From Camarhynchus parvulus (taxonomy: Eukaryota; Chordata; Aves; Passeriformes; Thraupidae): 64,000 nucleotides of DNA. The first letter of the stretch is position 1; each line of letters opens with the position of its first letter. The DNA is taken from positions 7,860,001 to 7,924,000 of the forward strand of contig NC_044581.1 of assembly GCF_901933205.1 (NCBI RefSeq). The letters are read 5' to 3'. Both the position numbers and the translations under genes were made by a program. Shown here one piece after another: positions 42,901-54,062 of this stretch. The notes beneath the pieces are model-generated. The model had not been told where the DNA came from and did not search any database. It saw only the letters and a program-made list of their open reading frames with translations.

Positions 42901-45900
42901 AGCCTGGGCCGTGCCCATGCACACCGCAGACCAGCCGTGCCCCCCGGCAGCAGCGCCGGCTCCCCTGCAGGACGTGCCGAACACGCCTTTGTCCCGCTTT
43001 GCCAGCCCGGGTTACCCATTAACCCGGGGCAGAGCCCGGCGGGGCCGCAGCTCGGCCGGGCCCGACAGGGATTCATTCAGCTGTGCCGCTTGCAGCCAGG
43101 GAGGATTTTCCCCCAGCTCCTCAATGGATGCTCTGCCCATCGCTCCGACAGGGATGCACTGCCTCCCTACAGAGGGGAAAACCGCCCTGGCGGCTGCAGG
43201 AGGGCCTGGGATGCAGGAAAACCGGTGTCACCTTGCCAGGACGTCAGGACTTAACTCTGTGCCTTGCTGGGGACACCGAGGCAGGGCTCAGGCACTGTTT
43301 ACCCACGGCAGGCACTCCTTGCAAGCTGTGCTCCCACCCCATTTCTCGGGCTAGCCGGATTTCAGGCCTCATTCTGCCGGTACAGGAACTGCATTGCCCA
43401 GCTCTGAGGCAACCCCTTGCCTGGGGCAGTGGGCATGGGAGGGCAGGGGATATTTCCAGCCAGTATTTCCAGGCTGGAATCCCACTGGCATCAATTTTGC
43501 TGCAGGCAGACCACCAATATGAGATGATGCCATGCACCACCACACCTCTCTGTGAGGATTCTCACTGCTATTTTCCATGCTGCACACTCTGTCCTTCAGG
43601 CAGACATTCCAAAACCCTAGGTCGGATGGGACATCTTAAAATCCAGCAAAGCATGGTGGACTTACGGTTTTGCCTCTGCCCTGCAGGTGCTTTGGAAGCA
43701 AATTTGTCTTTAAGAGAGTGAAGCAGCTTATCCATGCCCTGAGAAACGGGCTGGGGCTCTCCACCTTCAGCTTGCACCACAGGCCAGCCAGCAGCAGGAA
43801 GGATGCTTAGGAAAGCCGGGCTGACGCAATGCCCGGCACCTCTCCTCCCTTTTCCGAAATGTTCACACACCTCCAGTTCCCCTGCCCATGGATGCCTGAG
43901 CACCGTGTCATCCCTGGAGGCTTCCTGGTCCTCCCAGGTCAGGGAGATGGACTGGGGGCTCACATCCCACCTCACCACCAGCACCTGGGCTGGGTGCCAT
44001 CAGTGCCACCTGCCACTGCCTTGTGGGCTATGGCAGCTCCCTGTCAGCACCTGAATCTTCTCCTACCCCTCCTCTTCCTCAGCTGGGGAGCAGGAGGAAG
44101 GCTCTCCTCTTGCTCACCCTGGAGTTGGCACTGAAAGGACTGGAGCTGTGTCGCAACCAGGACACAAACCATGCTGGCATGTCCCAGCTGGCTCCCCAAA
44201 GGGTGGCCTGTTCCTGCCTGCCCCAGGCACGCAGGGGCCCTGCTGAGATCCAGCCCCATGGCACCCAAACCACTGCTGGGGCTTCTGCCTGTTCTCCTCT
44301 AAATAGGTGGGCTGGGAGGAGGCTGAAGGGCTGTGCTGAGCTGGGCTCTGCTGTCACCTGTGGGTGGTGAAGATGCACCTGAGCTGTCCCCAGGCAAACA
44401 GGTCCTGCCAGGGAAGATGAACAAGGGGCCTGATATAAGGAAGGGAAAGTTAACGCCTACAAGGCGCTGTACCTGTGAGTGAGCAGCAGTCCTGGTGAGG
44501 TGCTGCTGGTACACACAGGGCCAAACACCCAGGGCATGGCATGATCCAGTGACTGGGTGACCCAGCAGCCACCTGAGAGCATCTGGCTGCCCTGCGTGGG
44601 TCACACAGGGCGCTCAGCACTGGTCCTGCACCAGCTGGAGAGCACTGGCTGTGCCAGCCCAGCACTGTCCTGCATCAGGGCTTGGGGCATTAAAAGAACA
44701 AAATCCAGCTGTGATTTGGGCTACAGACAGAAGGGGTGGTCCAGCACAGGGTTCAGTGTTTTTGGGACACAAGCAGAGAAGCTGGAAATCTCCCCCTGGC
44801 CCAGACAGGGCGATGCTGCCTGCAGACAGCTGCTCTGCCAAAAGTCTGGACCCAGGGGGATTTTCCACCCATTTTCCCAGTGAGTCAAACGCCAGAGGAG
44901 TCCTAATGTACCTCTGCATTGCTCCACAGCCTCCAGCTCCTCAAGGGTCAGTTTGCATGGGACAAGCTCTGTGGGCAGTGCAGGTACAGGCATGTAGTGT
45001 GAGGACACCCCAGGAGGTGCAGAGAGCACCAAGCAAGGTGGGGGCACCATCCCACAGCACCATCCCAGCAGCACTGTGGTCTGTGTTCTCTGGCTGGCAG
45101 AGCCCCACAAGGCTGTGTCTCGGCCCATTAAACACTGGGTGCAGCAGGACTATTAAAAGGAGGTGAATTGAATATTGCTAATCATAGTAGCAATATAAAA
45201 AGTGACTTGTTACATCAGTTCCAAAGAGGTGCCCCAGGTGTCCCGCCCACGTCCAAACCTGCTCGGGCTGGGATGCAAAGCCAGGGTAGGTGCAAAGCCA
45301 GGTGCAGCAATACAGGCAAGAGGAAGAGAAGGACAGCAAACCTGAGAAGGATGGAAGATTTACTGTGACTCACAGCCATGTCACGCACCCCAAAGAGGCT
45401 GTGATGAAAGTCCCTCATTGCTCAAACTGGAAGGGTAATTAGATGATCCAGTTCCCTTCTAGCGAGGCTGTTAAAATCCACTCTCTAGTTTAGGTAATTA
45501 GTGGTACTCACTTTAATCTCCCCATATGTCCTGCTTGCATAGATAAAATATTTAGGGATTAATTTATCCTTAGCCAAAAGGATTTGGGTGATGCAGAAAA
45601 GGGACCTGTGGCCGAAGGAGAGAGCCACAGGAAGGGGCGTGGAGAGGCCGGTGGGATGAAGGCTGGATCTTATCTTCTTTATCTCTCCTGCATTAACACA
45701 TTTCCCCCCTTCCCAAAATCCTGGAAATTCCTGGGGGAAGCAGGGGAGGATGCTGGATGCTTGTGGGACCAGAGCATTCTGAATCCCTCAGCATGGGGAT
45801 GATGCAGCCCCGGGACATCCAACGGGCAAGGAGAGGCACTGGCAAAGCTGTGGAATCAAACTGGGGTAATGTAACATTTCCTCCAAAGAGCTGTTTGGGC

Positions 45901-48084
45901 TATACCTGCCCCAAAGCACCCAAAGCATGAACCCAAGCACCACCAAGGACATCACCTCTCCCCAGAGAGGATTTTTGGGGGGCGGGGAGTAGGGCAGGGC
46001 AGCTGACACCTCAGTGCATGCTGAATGCAGCCTCACCATGCAGCAGGCAGCTCTAATCCCTGCCCTGCGTGTTACAGGCTGGGATGGTTTATCTGGCACC
46101 AGGCAGTGTCACATCTCCCTGCACCCTGCGTTATCACGCCATGTATTTGCATTGGGATGGTGGCAGCTCCCCTCGGCACGGGAACCCGTTTGTCCGGTAC
46201 CTTCCTACCCCGCTGGGCTCGTCACGCCTGCGAGGAGGCGGCGGCTCAGCGAGTGTCCCAACAGAGGAGGTGCCATCGGCGGGACCCGGCCGGGGAAAAG
46301 GCAGGCATTGCACCGGGGCTGAAACAAAGCCCCGACTGTGGCGCTGGCCCTGGGCAGGACACGCAGCGAGAGCAAACAAGCAGCCAGAGGGACCGGCCGG
46401 TCACCGACCCCGCTGGGATGCCTAGAGAGGAACTGCTGGGCTGCAGAAGGGGGCTGGGCTGGCTCTGCTGCTCCGCATCCTGCTCACGGCGCCTGGTGAG
46501 GGCTGGAAATTGGGTAGGAGTGCCCAGGGCCACCCGGAGGCTGCGGAACTTCCCTTGTGCCTGGACAGCACGGGACTGGCACGGCGGGGACAGAGCTGTG
46601 TCCCATGCCCCACACCAGGCAGCCAGGGATGTGGCTGGGCTCCTCTCCTCAGCTGTGGCTGCTCACCACTGGCAAACCCCAGTGCCCAGCACCCTGGTCC
46701 CTGGTTGAGTGCTGACAGGGCCAGGAAGGGTGTCCTGTCCCAGTGCCCACTTTGTGCCATACAGCCCTGCTAAAACTGACACTGAGCTCCATGTCCTGTA
46801 TCCCTCCAAAGACCCCAACATCTCCATGCCACATTGGCACCCCAGATCCACCCCATCCCTGCTTCTTAGCACGGCAGGGAGGGATGTGGCCATGGAGTAG
46901 AACCCTGTAGGTACCCAGCTCTGTGCACTTGGCACCCTATGGGGCTCGGGGTCCCCTGCACCTCAGACCCAGAGAACTCCTGGGAGCCAGGAGGCACATG
47001 GGACCTTGGCGTCCTGCACACCTCGGGCACCACCCATGCAGATCCCAGAAGCCTCAAACATCCTCTGTCCCCTTCACCCCTCATGCCCTGAGACCCCAGA
47101 TCCTACAGAGCCTGATCCTATGGGTCCTGTCCTGCTCACACCCAACACACACCATGTCCCATACAGCTCAGACTGAGGTCTGGGTGCACTAAACACCTTA
47201 TATGCTACATGCACTCCAGAAACTTCCTACCTTGTACACCCCAAAGCCTATGCAGCCTCTCTATGTCCTGAACAGCTTGGACACTGAGAAACCTGGACCT
47301 GGAGTGCCCTACAGACCCTGTATGACTCAGACCCTGTGCAGTTTGGACCCAGGGTGCCCTACAGACCCTTCACATTTTAGACTCCATGCACTCTGGACTT
47401 GAGATGCTCTATAAACCCAGCGCTGCTCAGATCCCAGAGAGCATGGACCTAGAGCACCCTATCAAAACTCGATCCAGGACTTAGGGCATCCCATAATCTC
47501 TCTGTACATCCCAGTCCCGGGACGTGGGGTGCCCTATAGATACGCTGGTTTTGCCAGCCCTGGGACGCCTTAGAGAGACCCTGCATATCCTGGATCGGGA
47601 TCTGGGATTGGGACACTCGCTGTACAGACCCTGCACATCCTGGAGCAGCACCTGGGGCACCCTACAGCCTCTGCATTTGCAGTTCCGGGACGCGGGGCAC
47701 CCCACAGCCCTTATTCACCGGGACCGGCACCTGAGGCACCTCGCAGAGGCTGCACATACCCCCGGTTCCCCTCACAGCCCGCGTCCCCCCGGTGCCGGTT
47801 CGGCCCCGCGGCGGTACCTGCTCGTCGCCGGGCTCTATGTCCCCCACGTAGTACTGCTCCAGCCAGCGGCGGGCGTTCTCCGAGTGCCGGTGGGGCGGCC
47901 CGTCCAGCGCGGCGCTCACGTCGGTGCCGGCCCGGCGGCGCAGCAGCTGCTCCCCGCCCGGGTGCAGCCGCACGAAGCCGCTCAGGTCGTACAGGCGGCG
48001 GCGGCAGGAGACCAGGCAGGCGCCCTGCGCGCAGCGCGCCCGCACCTCGGCGGCGCTGAAGGACCGCGGCCCCGCCGTGGCCAT
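36910..48084 (-). CDS. FA2H: FA2H, fatty acid 2-hydroxylase, 7 exons
   Basis: ER membrane, NAD(P)H-cytochrome-b5-type di-iron enzyme that 2-hydroxylates long-chain fatty acids for ceramides and galactolipids; abundant in myelin-forming cells, and the human gene is mutated in SPG35. Joining 48084-47818, 41956-41861, 40168-40026, 39916-39810, 38544-38372, 37884-37632 and 36989-36910 gives 1,119 nt, 372 residues plus stop, the same length as human, all phases consistent. Residues about 8-86 are the cytochrome b5 domain, with heme ligand H41 (HPGG) and H65 or H67 (PPHRHS). The hydroxylase domain holds the His clusters H234/H239, H257/H260/H261, H315/H319 and H336/H339/H340, with hydrophobic membrane segments around 170-187, 213-230 and 276-310. 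The ATG has G at -3 and +4. Confidence 0.97.
37632..37884 (-). CDS. FA2H: FA2H exon 6, hydroxylase core
   Basis: Encodes residues 263-346: [20 protein letters not shown], a long hydrophobic hairpin, [10 protein letters not shown] and [11 protein letters not shown] with iron-ligand histidines H315, H319, H336, H339, H340. Acceptor CTTCCAG, donor TCAG/GTAGTG. Confidence 0.96.
38372..38544 (-). CDS. FA2H: FA2H exon 5, first His boxes
   Basis: Encodes residues 205-262: a membrane segment ([17 protein letters not shown]), [10 protein letters not shown] (H234, H239) and LHGQHHK (H257, H260, H261). Acceptor TTGTGTAG, donor AAG/GTGAGT. Confidence 0.96.
39810..39916 (-). CDS. FA2H: FA2H exon 4, transmembrane segment
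   Basis: Encodes residues 169-204: [19 protein letters not shown] followed by [15 protein letters not shown], matching human closely. Acceptor CCCCGTAG, donor ACAG/GTACGA. Confidence 0.95.
40026..40168 (-). CDS. FA2H: FA2H exon 3, linker to membrane domain
   Basis: Encodes residues 122-168: [38 protein letters not shown]. Acceptor CCCCCAG, donor CATG/GTGAGC. Confidence 0.96.
41861..41956 (-). CDS. FA2H: FA2H exon 2, variable linker
   Basis: Encodes residues 90-121 ([32 protein letters not shown]), poorly conserved with human but the same length class and position, in phase 0 at both ends. Acceptor CTTTTCAG, donor GACG/GTAAGA. Confidence 0.87.
42555..42692. repeat. 46-bp tandem repeat, three copies
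   Basis: Copies start at 42555, 42601 and 42647 with tgggctggctgcctttgcca. Copies 1 and 2 look identical; copy 3 differs at two positions (tacgaggcaggg versus tatgaggcgggg). The unit is not a multiple of three, so the open frame running across it is not a protein repeat. Confidence 0.93.
46900..47760. repeat. Degenerate minisatellite next to FA2H exon 1
   Basis: About a dozen diverged units of roughly 40-55 bp built around cctggggtgccctacagacc and ctgcacatcctgg, clearest from 47290 to 47740. The array runs almost into the exon 1 donor region. Confidence 0.7.
47818..48084 (-). CDS. FA2H: FA2H exon 1, cytochrome b5 domain
   Basis: Encodes residues 1-89: start [16 protein letters not shown], then [39 protein letters not shown] and DIEPGDEQ. 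Both b5 heme-histidine motifs are present. Very CpG-rich. Donor GCAG/GTACCG. Confidence 0.96.
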
Positions 48085-48300
48085 GGCCCCGCCGCCGGTC
48101 CCCGTCCCGCTCCGCTCCCCGTCCGAGTCCCCGTCCCGTCCCGTCGCGTCCCGCCGCGCTCTGCCCGCACCTGCTCATCTGCATACATGCATATGCAGCC
48201 AGACCACGCCCCGGGCCGCGCCCCGCCGCAGCCCATTGGGCAGCCAGGGACGGGTGGGGCACGGTTGGGGCGGGGAGGCTCCGCCCCAGCGCAGGTAGCC
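48085..48300 (-). promoter_or_regulatory. FA2H: FA2H core promoter, MORE-like palindrome and CCAAT box
   Basis: TATA-less CpG island. On the way upstream from the ATG: GTCCC-type short repeats (48103-48150), the near-palindrome atgcatatgcag at 48187-48198 (11 of 12 match to the MORE POU-dimer element ATGCATATGCAT), and an inverted ATTGG box at 48235-48239. Transcription start is inferred between 48090 and 48180. Confidence 0.7.
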
Positions 48301-48610
48301 TGGAAAGTGGGAGTGAGGCGTCCCTGGAGAGGCAGAACAGGGCAAAGGGGGCCCAGGGCACCCACAGGGGGAACGGGGAAATGAGGCGGCCCCAGGGGAG
48401 GGGAGAGTGCCCCCCCGGGCCCAGGGGTACGGTCAGGGTGGGGAATGGGGGGTGTGGGCAAGCCTCGGTGGGTTATGGGGGGCACTGGGGTACCCCGGGG
48501 TGGAACTGGAGTATGGGCATCGCTGGGGCAGGGATGAGGCTGTGAGGGCATCCTGGGGTGGTAGCTGGGGGTATAGGGCACCCCGGGGGGAATCACCCTT
48601 CCCAAGTTAC
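48300..48610. repeat. G-rich degenerate array upstream of FA2H
   Basis: Plus strand is dense in G-runs with repeated words like gggcatcctggggtgg and tatagggcaccccgggg. Related in reverse orientation to the array inside intron 1: the 13-mer at 48572-48584 is the exact complement of 47526-47538. Confidence 0.65.
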
Positions 48611-51600
48611 CAATCCCCCTCCAAGATCCTCGGTGGCCAAGGCAGGGGACGCCCCAGTCCTGGCCCAGAGTGCCCAAGGACAGCAGGGTCACCCAGAGGC
48701 CAACTCACCCCAGTGTCACTTGCTGCCAGGCACCACATCCCCTTCCCATTTGTTCAAAGATATATTTCAGTATTTAATTAAATTTGCAATTAGCCAGGGG
48801 GGCAAGAGGTAGCCCCAAATACCCAGAATCACAGCCAAATAATTAGTAAAGAATGGCAGGAAAGGAGTTTCCCGTGCATTTTTTGGGGAAGATTTCCCTC
48901 TGAAGTGAGGGGGGCTGCTTTGGGGTGACACCCTTGACCACAGGGGCTGGCCACATGTCAGCAAACTTGGCATTGCTGGCCACACCGGGCTGCAACCTGT
49001 AATTAAGGTGGGGTTTGCCATCCCAGGAATGGGGAGCCCCCCCAGCCCCACCTGTAAGGGTGGGTCATCCGTCACACACCTCAGCCCCCCGGCCTTGGGG
49101 TGCTGTGGGGCACAGGCCAGGCGCTCACTGAGGCCTTTAATCAAGGTGGATGCAAAACCTGCTGTAGCAGTCGGTTCCACCTTCCCACCCAGCTCCTGGC
49201 ACAGCCCTGCCTCCTGCTTGGGGGAAAAGTCCTCTTTTGGGTGGGCAGGTTGATTTTGCACCCTGATAGGAGCAGAAGGGTTAAGGGTGGGCATGCTCCT
49301 GGCTGGGGCTGCTGCAGGGCACCGGGGGTGCATTGGGAGCCCCTTGGGGTGGAGGACAAAAGCAATTTCTGGGGGTTGGGAGGGCCAGAGTAATCCTGAG
49401 AGGCTGCTGGGAGACCCCAAACGAGGGGCTGGAGTGGGACACTCTCCCAAGGGCCTCAATGGCCAAGGTGGTCCTGGTTGTGGCAGGTGAGCTCAATCTG
49501 GCACAGCCCTCTGGGCATTAGGGTGGCTTCTGGATGGACACTGAGGATTTTTTGATGAGCATGGGGGCAAGGTGTGGGGGCAGATCTGAATGAGCTGGGG
49601 CTCTCAGCTGGAGGCCACTGTACCCAATCCCAAACCAGGGAGCCCAGACCCCAAGCAGGCTCAGGTGCAGTGGCCACTATCCCATTGTGGGGTGCTGGAG
49701 GAGATGGAGGGGACACCTGGCTGTGACCCCACCACACAGTCCCCATCAGCTGTTCTTGCTTGTTTAGCCCAGCCTTACCATGGGTTTTGGGGCCACAGGC
49801 TGCCAAGGGCCACCCTCTGTACTCACCACTCATGGCAGAGGTGGGTCCAGCCTTTGCCAGCCCACAAAAATGCTGGGTGACCTGTGAGTCCCTGCTACCA
49901 TCCTCTCCCAAGCACACAGAGCTGTGGTCCTCAAATGTGCCACAGCAGGGCCCAGGGATATGAGCCAGGCTCTTGTGAGCTGACATTTCATCTGCCCATG
50001 TTACCTCCTGGGCTCTGTGGTGGGGCTCTGTCCCGCCATGCAAGGCACAAGGGTGTCCCCACAGTGGGTGAGCCAGTCCCCAGCTCTGCAGTGAGAATGG
50101 GGCACCCTGTCACCTGCAGAGCAGGAATGCACTGAGCACAGGTGGCACTGGGAGAGGGACAGTGCTGGGAACAAGCTGCACACCAGTGTAACAGCACAAA
50201 TTGGCAGCAGAGGGTTGTGCCAGTGCCCTGTCCCTGCTGCTGTGCTCATCCCTGTCCCTGTCCCTGCACCGTGCCAGCCCCAGGACAAGCAGGATCAGGA
50301 AGTGTAGCTGGTTTGCTGATCAGCCTGGCTGGAATGAGAGCAGCCAAGTGGCTTTGGCTCATCAGTTCCTAAACTGGTTTCCCCACCAGACAGACGGACA
50401 GACGCTGGGGCTGGCACACAGGAGACAGCAGGAATGTGCTGCTGGGCTTGGGGCAGGATTAGGCCCTGCAGTGCTGGAGGGGCTGATGCTGGGATAATGG
50501 AGCAAGGAGGAGGAGGCCAATACAGACTCTGCCTGGTATTGCATCCATGGGAAAGGTTTTCCCTCTCTGCTAAACACTCCCTGTTTCTCTGCCAAACTTG
50601 ATCATCAGGGATTAAACTTCCTTTTCTGCACATGGAAAGCCTCCGTGGGGATAGGGAAGGCACACCACACTTGTTACACCCTCAGCAGGAAAACAAATGG
50701 GGTTTAAAACGCTGACAGTGGCCTTCAGGGCACAGTGTGGGTTGTCGTGGGAGCCCTCTCCCTCTTCCAGCCCCGTCCTTGGGAAAGCTACTGGATACAC
50801 AGGTAACAGCTCCTGGGATGCACTTGGCAGGCAGCTGAAGCAAGTTTTGGCAAGCAGCTGTTTTCAGGGTCAGACCTAAGGTCTTCTGCCCTCGGCATCC
50901 TCCTCTGCACCAGCCTGGGAAGGGCGCCAGAGCAGGGGTGGGGTGCGTGGGCATCTCTGCAGAGCGCTGCTGCTGGGCTCTCTGGATGGAGCTGGCCTGG
51001 GATGGAGCTCCTCTCCTTGGCAGTGTCCAGGCACTCCTGGAGCCCTGGCACACCCGTGGCACCAGGGATGCCCTGAGGGAAGTGGTTTGACACCCCTCCC
51101 ACGCAGTGCAAAGAGCGCTCCTGCCTCGTGCAGAGAGCTGGTTTAATCCAATGTCCCCTTGCTCCTGCTCCAGCAGAAACCATGGATGGGTCATCCCCCT
51201 GCCCTGCAGCACGACTGAGCACACTCCTGAGCACTGTGCATCACCTGAACTCTATAAATTCTCACCTGGTTCACCCATGGCAGTATTCCCAGAGCTGGTC
51301 TGGTGCATGCTCTGGCCCACACTCACTGCCTGAGCAGTCACTGCTCCCCTCCCTTCTCTAAGGCTGCAATTCAGAGCGAGGTTTGGCCTCACCGGGGAAC
51401 TTTTTGCACTTGGTACCAGGTTATTGCAAAGGGCAGGTGGGTGCGGGGACAGGCAGTCGGGGGTGGGCAGAACAGAAGGGGCTGGTGGGGGGCACCACCA
51501 CACCCCATTTCTGGCCATTTACTGCTGCCTGCACAGCAAAGGCAACAACGTTTCCCTCTTCAACGGGCTCCAGGCAGGCAGAATAAGCCGGTTGTGTTTC

Positions 51601-51939
51601 CTTGCAATAGTCACTTCTGCATGGAGTGGGGCTGCTCCCATAGGAACCACCAGATATGCTGCAGGGTGTGAGAGAAATGCTGGCAGCATCCGGGAAGAAT
51701 TCCACCTACCTGTGCAGGGCTACACAAACACCACGGTCAGGGCTTTTCCGTCTTCCGTCTTCCTCTGAAGTGCCGGCGTGCTCCGCCTCGGGGGCATTCA
51801 CATACTACGGAGATGGACCGTAATGGACTGTAATAACACACTAAATACCACGATTTGTCGGTCCGTCACCTTTAAATAACAAATCTCCTTTCCCTTCCAA
51901 GCTACAGGAGCACTCGAGCATGGAAATGAGAATACTTCC
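48610..51939. other. FA2H-WDR59 intergenic region
   Basis: No gene, RNA or clear transposon recognised. Open frames of 60-230 codons occur on both strands in this GC-rich sequence without splice sites in register or familiar motifs. Confidence 0.55.
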
Positions 51940-52160
51940 CAGCTGAATGGCTGTCACGGAGGGAGGCGGAGGGCGGCAGCGCTCCCCGGCAGCTCCGGGC
52001 GAGGAGCGCCCCGGCCCCGCGGCTGCGGCGGCGCCGGCAGGACCCCGGTGCCCCCGCCCGCTTTCCGGGGGGCAGACGCTGCCCAGGGCCTCCCCAAAGT
52101 GCAGGATGTGGGCTTGGGTTTGCCGGCAGCTCCGACGCCGCCCGGCTTCGCTTTCCCAAG
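51940..52160. promoter_or_regulatory. CpG island of unknown gene
   Basis: Short stretch of very high GC and CpG density (ggcggcgccggc-type words) about 250 bp beyond the WDR59 poly(A) signal and 3.9 kb upstream of FA2H. No first exon could be assigned on either strand. Could be an alternative FA2H promoter, a non-coding RNA start, or a distal element. Confidence 0.5.
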
Positions 52161-52414
52161 AGGAGCCTCACAACCGCGGGCAGTTCCCAGGCTGGTGTGG
52201 CGGGTGCCAGCACATCGTCCCAGCCAGGGCTGGGGGACCCAGCAGCGCCTTAGCTCTTGTGGGGCTCTGCTACTACCGAGAGCAACGGGTGCAACACTCA
52301 CCGCCCACTGGGAGGGAGAGCTGCTGGGGGCTCCCCACAGAGAGAGAGAGCCATCAGAGCAACACCACATTCTATCAGAACAGCACTTAAAAAAATAATT
52401 TTAATGTTTTAATT

Positions 52415-54062
52415 GTTTAAGATCTATCATCTGTTTATTCCACAGCAGGATCCCACTGCCTGAGCTAGCACAGGGGTTGGGAAGGGCAATGGCACGTGGC
52501 CCCACTCAGCAGGCAAGCGTGGGAGAAGGGATCAGAGCCAGTACAGGTGGGGGTAGCTCCAGCTGGCTCATCCCTGGCCACACATTAACCCAAATCCAAA
52601 GCTCAGGCTGAAGCCAGCCCTGGAGAGGCACAGGCTGAACATTCCAGGTGTGCACACACCGCACAGCAGCATCCCTGCACTGGGAGTGCCCTGCAGGCAT
52701 AGCCCCAAACTGATCCAGCAGTACATTCTCCACTTGATGCTCCACAGTAAGTAAGGTCATAAACCTTCTGCCTCCATGGATTCCACCATTCTTCCAAACC
52801 CCCTTTTTCCCCAGAAACAGCTGCTTCCCTGTTCAAGAGCCTTGTCACTCCATCAGCAGCAAATCTCAAATTAACCCTAATTTTCCCCATAGAGCTTGGA
52901 AACAGCCAAAAGGAGCTGCTGTACTGAGTAAGTGTCATCTTTGTGTGCTCTCAGTGAAGGAGCAAAGGCTTTCAAAAACACCACATCTAAAAGACAGTGT
53001 GGATCCCAAACTCAAAAGGCAGATGCCTTTCCCAGTGAGCAGGAAGTGTCACCACTACGACAGGGACAAGTTAAAGTGCATTTTATCACTTGGTCAGAGC
53101 AGGAGATGGAAACACCTTAAAGCCTAACAGTACTAAAATTGCTGGAAGCAACTAATCCCAGGGACCTTGGGTGCTTGTCTGGGCTTTTCACAGGTACTGA
53201 CTAGTGAGCAGAAATTATTTAAGACGTAATCCTGAAATTGCCATTTCCTTTTCTTGCTTTGTGGGGAAATCTAAATGATGTAAACAGCCATTCAAAATAA
53301 GGACCCTGCTGCTTCCAGGGAAACTCTGAGCACAGTTCCAGGGACTATTCAAGTGCCACTTACAACTCACCTTCAGAGCTTACTGTTGTTTGAGAATTAT
53401 TTCTGCTTTAATTGTGTAAAACAACTGCTTTTGCTCAGTTTGAGCCCATGTAAGGAGGCACCTGGAAAAGACTCTACATTGCTGAAGCGAGTTTGGCTCT
53501 GCCAGGTGGGCCCCTTCCAGGGGAGCTTTCAAAAACCTCTTCATCCCAAACTAAGGAATATTCATACACCCTTCTGCAGGAGAGAGCAATTTTTCTGGTG
53601 TGGCATCCATTGCCAGCAATGGACACAGGGAATTTGGTCAAATTGGTCTGAAAGCAACCTGGGAAGCGCAGGAGTAATGGAAGCACTTGTAAACATCACC
53701 ACAGCACACTGCCAGGACATCCTGCTCCAGCTCCTTGCAGCGACCTCTTCCAGACAGAGCGGAGCAGAGCTGACTCAGCATGGCTTGGGAATTAAATTCT
53801 CAATCCGTGCCCGCTGTCCCCAGTGCTCAGAAGGTGCTCTCGAGCAGGCAGTGGCAGCCACAGCCCGTGGGACAGACCTCCTGGGTGCGGAACCACTCCA
53901 TCATGTGGCTGGTGTGGCCGCCGTGGCCGCAGGTGAGGCAGAAGTTGGAGGAGCCGCGCACGGCCACGTGGCAGATGGCGCACTGGAAGGTGAAGCCCTT
54001 GCAGACGGCGCACTGGGTGCCGCGCACCTCGCTGCGGCAGTGGCTGCAGTACACGCCAAACT
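52415..54062 (-). CDS. WDR59: WDR59 last exon: zinc domain and 3' UTR
   Basis: Coding 54062-53827: FGVYCSHCRSEVRGTQCAVC, FQCAICHVAVRGSSNFC, CGHGGHTSHMMEWF and CPTGCGCHCLLESTF, then TGA. Sixteen Cys and several His form paired zinc sites of the RING-like C-terminal domain. Acceptor CCCCGGCAG. About 1.4 kb of 3' UTR follows. Confidence 0.95.
52434..52439 (-). terminator. WDR59: WDR59 poly(A) signal
   Basis: AATAAA on the minus strand, followed by an AT-rich stretch; cleavage inferred near 52415. Confidence 0.7.

Larger units (their letters stand above)
41957..47817 (-). other. FA2H: FA2H intron 1, longest FA2H intron
   Basis: About 5.9 kb and GC-rich, with long but unconvincing open frames on both strands. 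It contains the 46-bp tandem repeat at 42555 and the degenerate repeat array at 46.9-47.76 kb. First introns often carry enhancers, but I recognised none. Confidence 0.65.

Noticed and set aside
42175..43254. 359-codon plus-strand open frame in FA2H intron 1
   Set aside because: It runs through the 46-bp tandem repeat in shifting frames and a GC-rich, stop-poor region, shows no domain, and is antisense to an intron. Chance is the simpler reading.
45420..45480. Possible CR1 fragment
   Set aside because: Only scattered words (ttagatgatcc, cccttct) resemble CR1; too short and diverged to call.
47524..48384. 286-codon plus-strand frame antisense to FA2H exon 1
   Set aside because: Same reason: GC-rich antisense of the cytochrome b5 exon and promoter.
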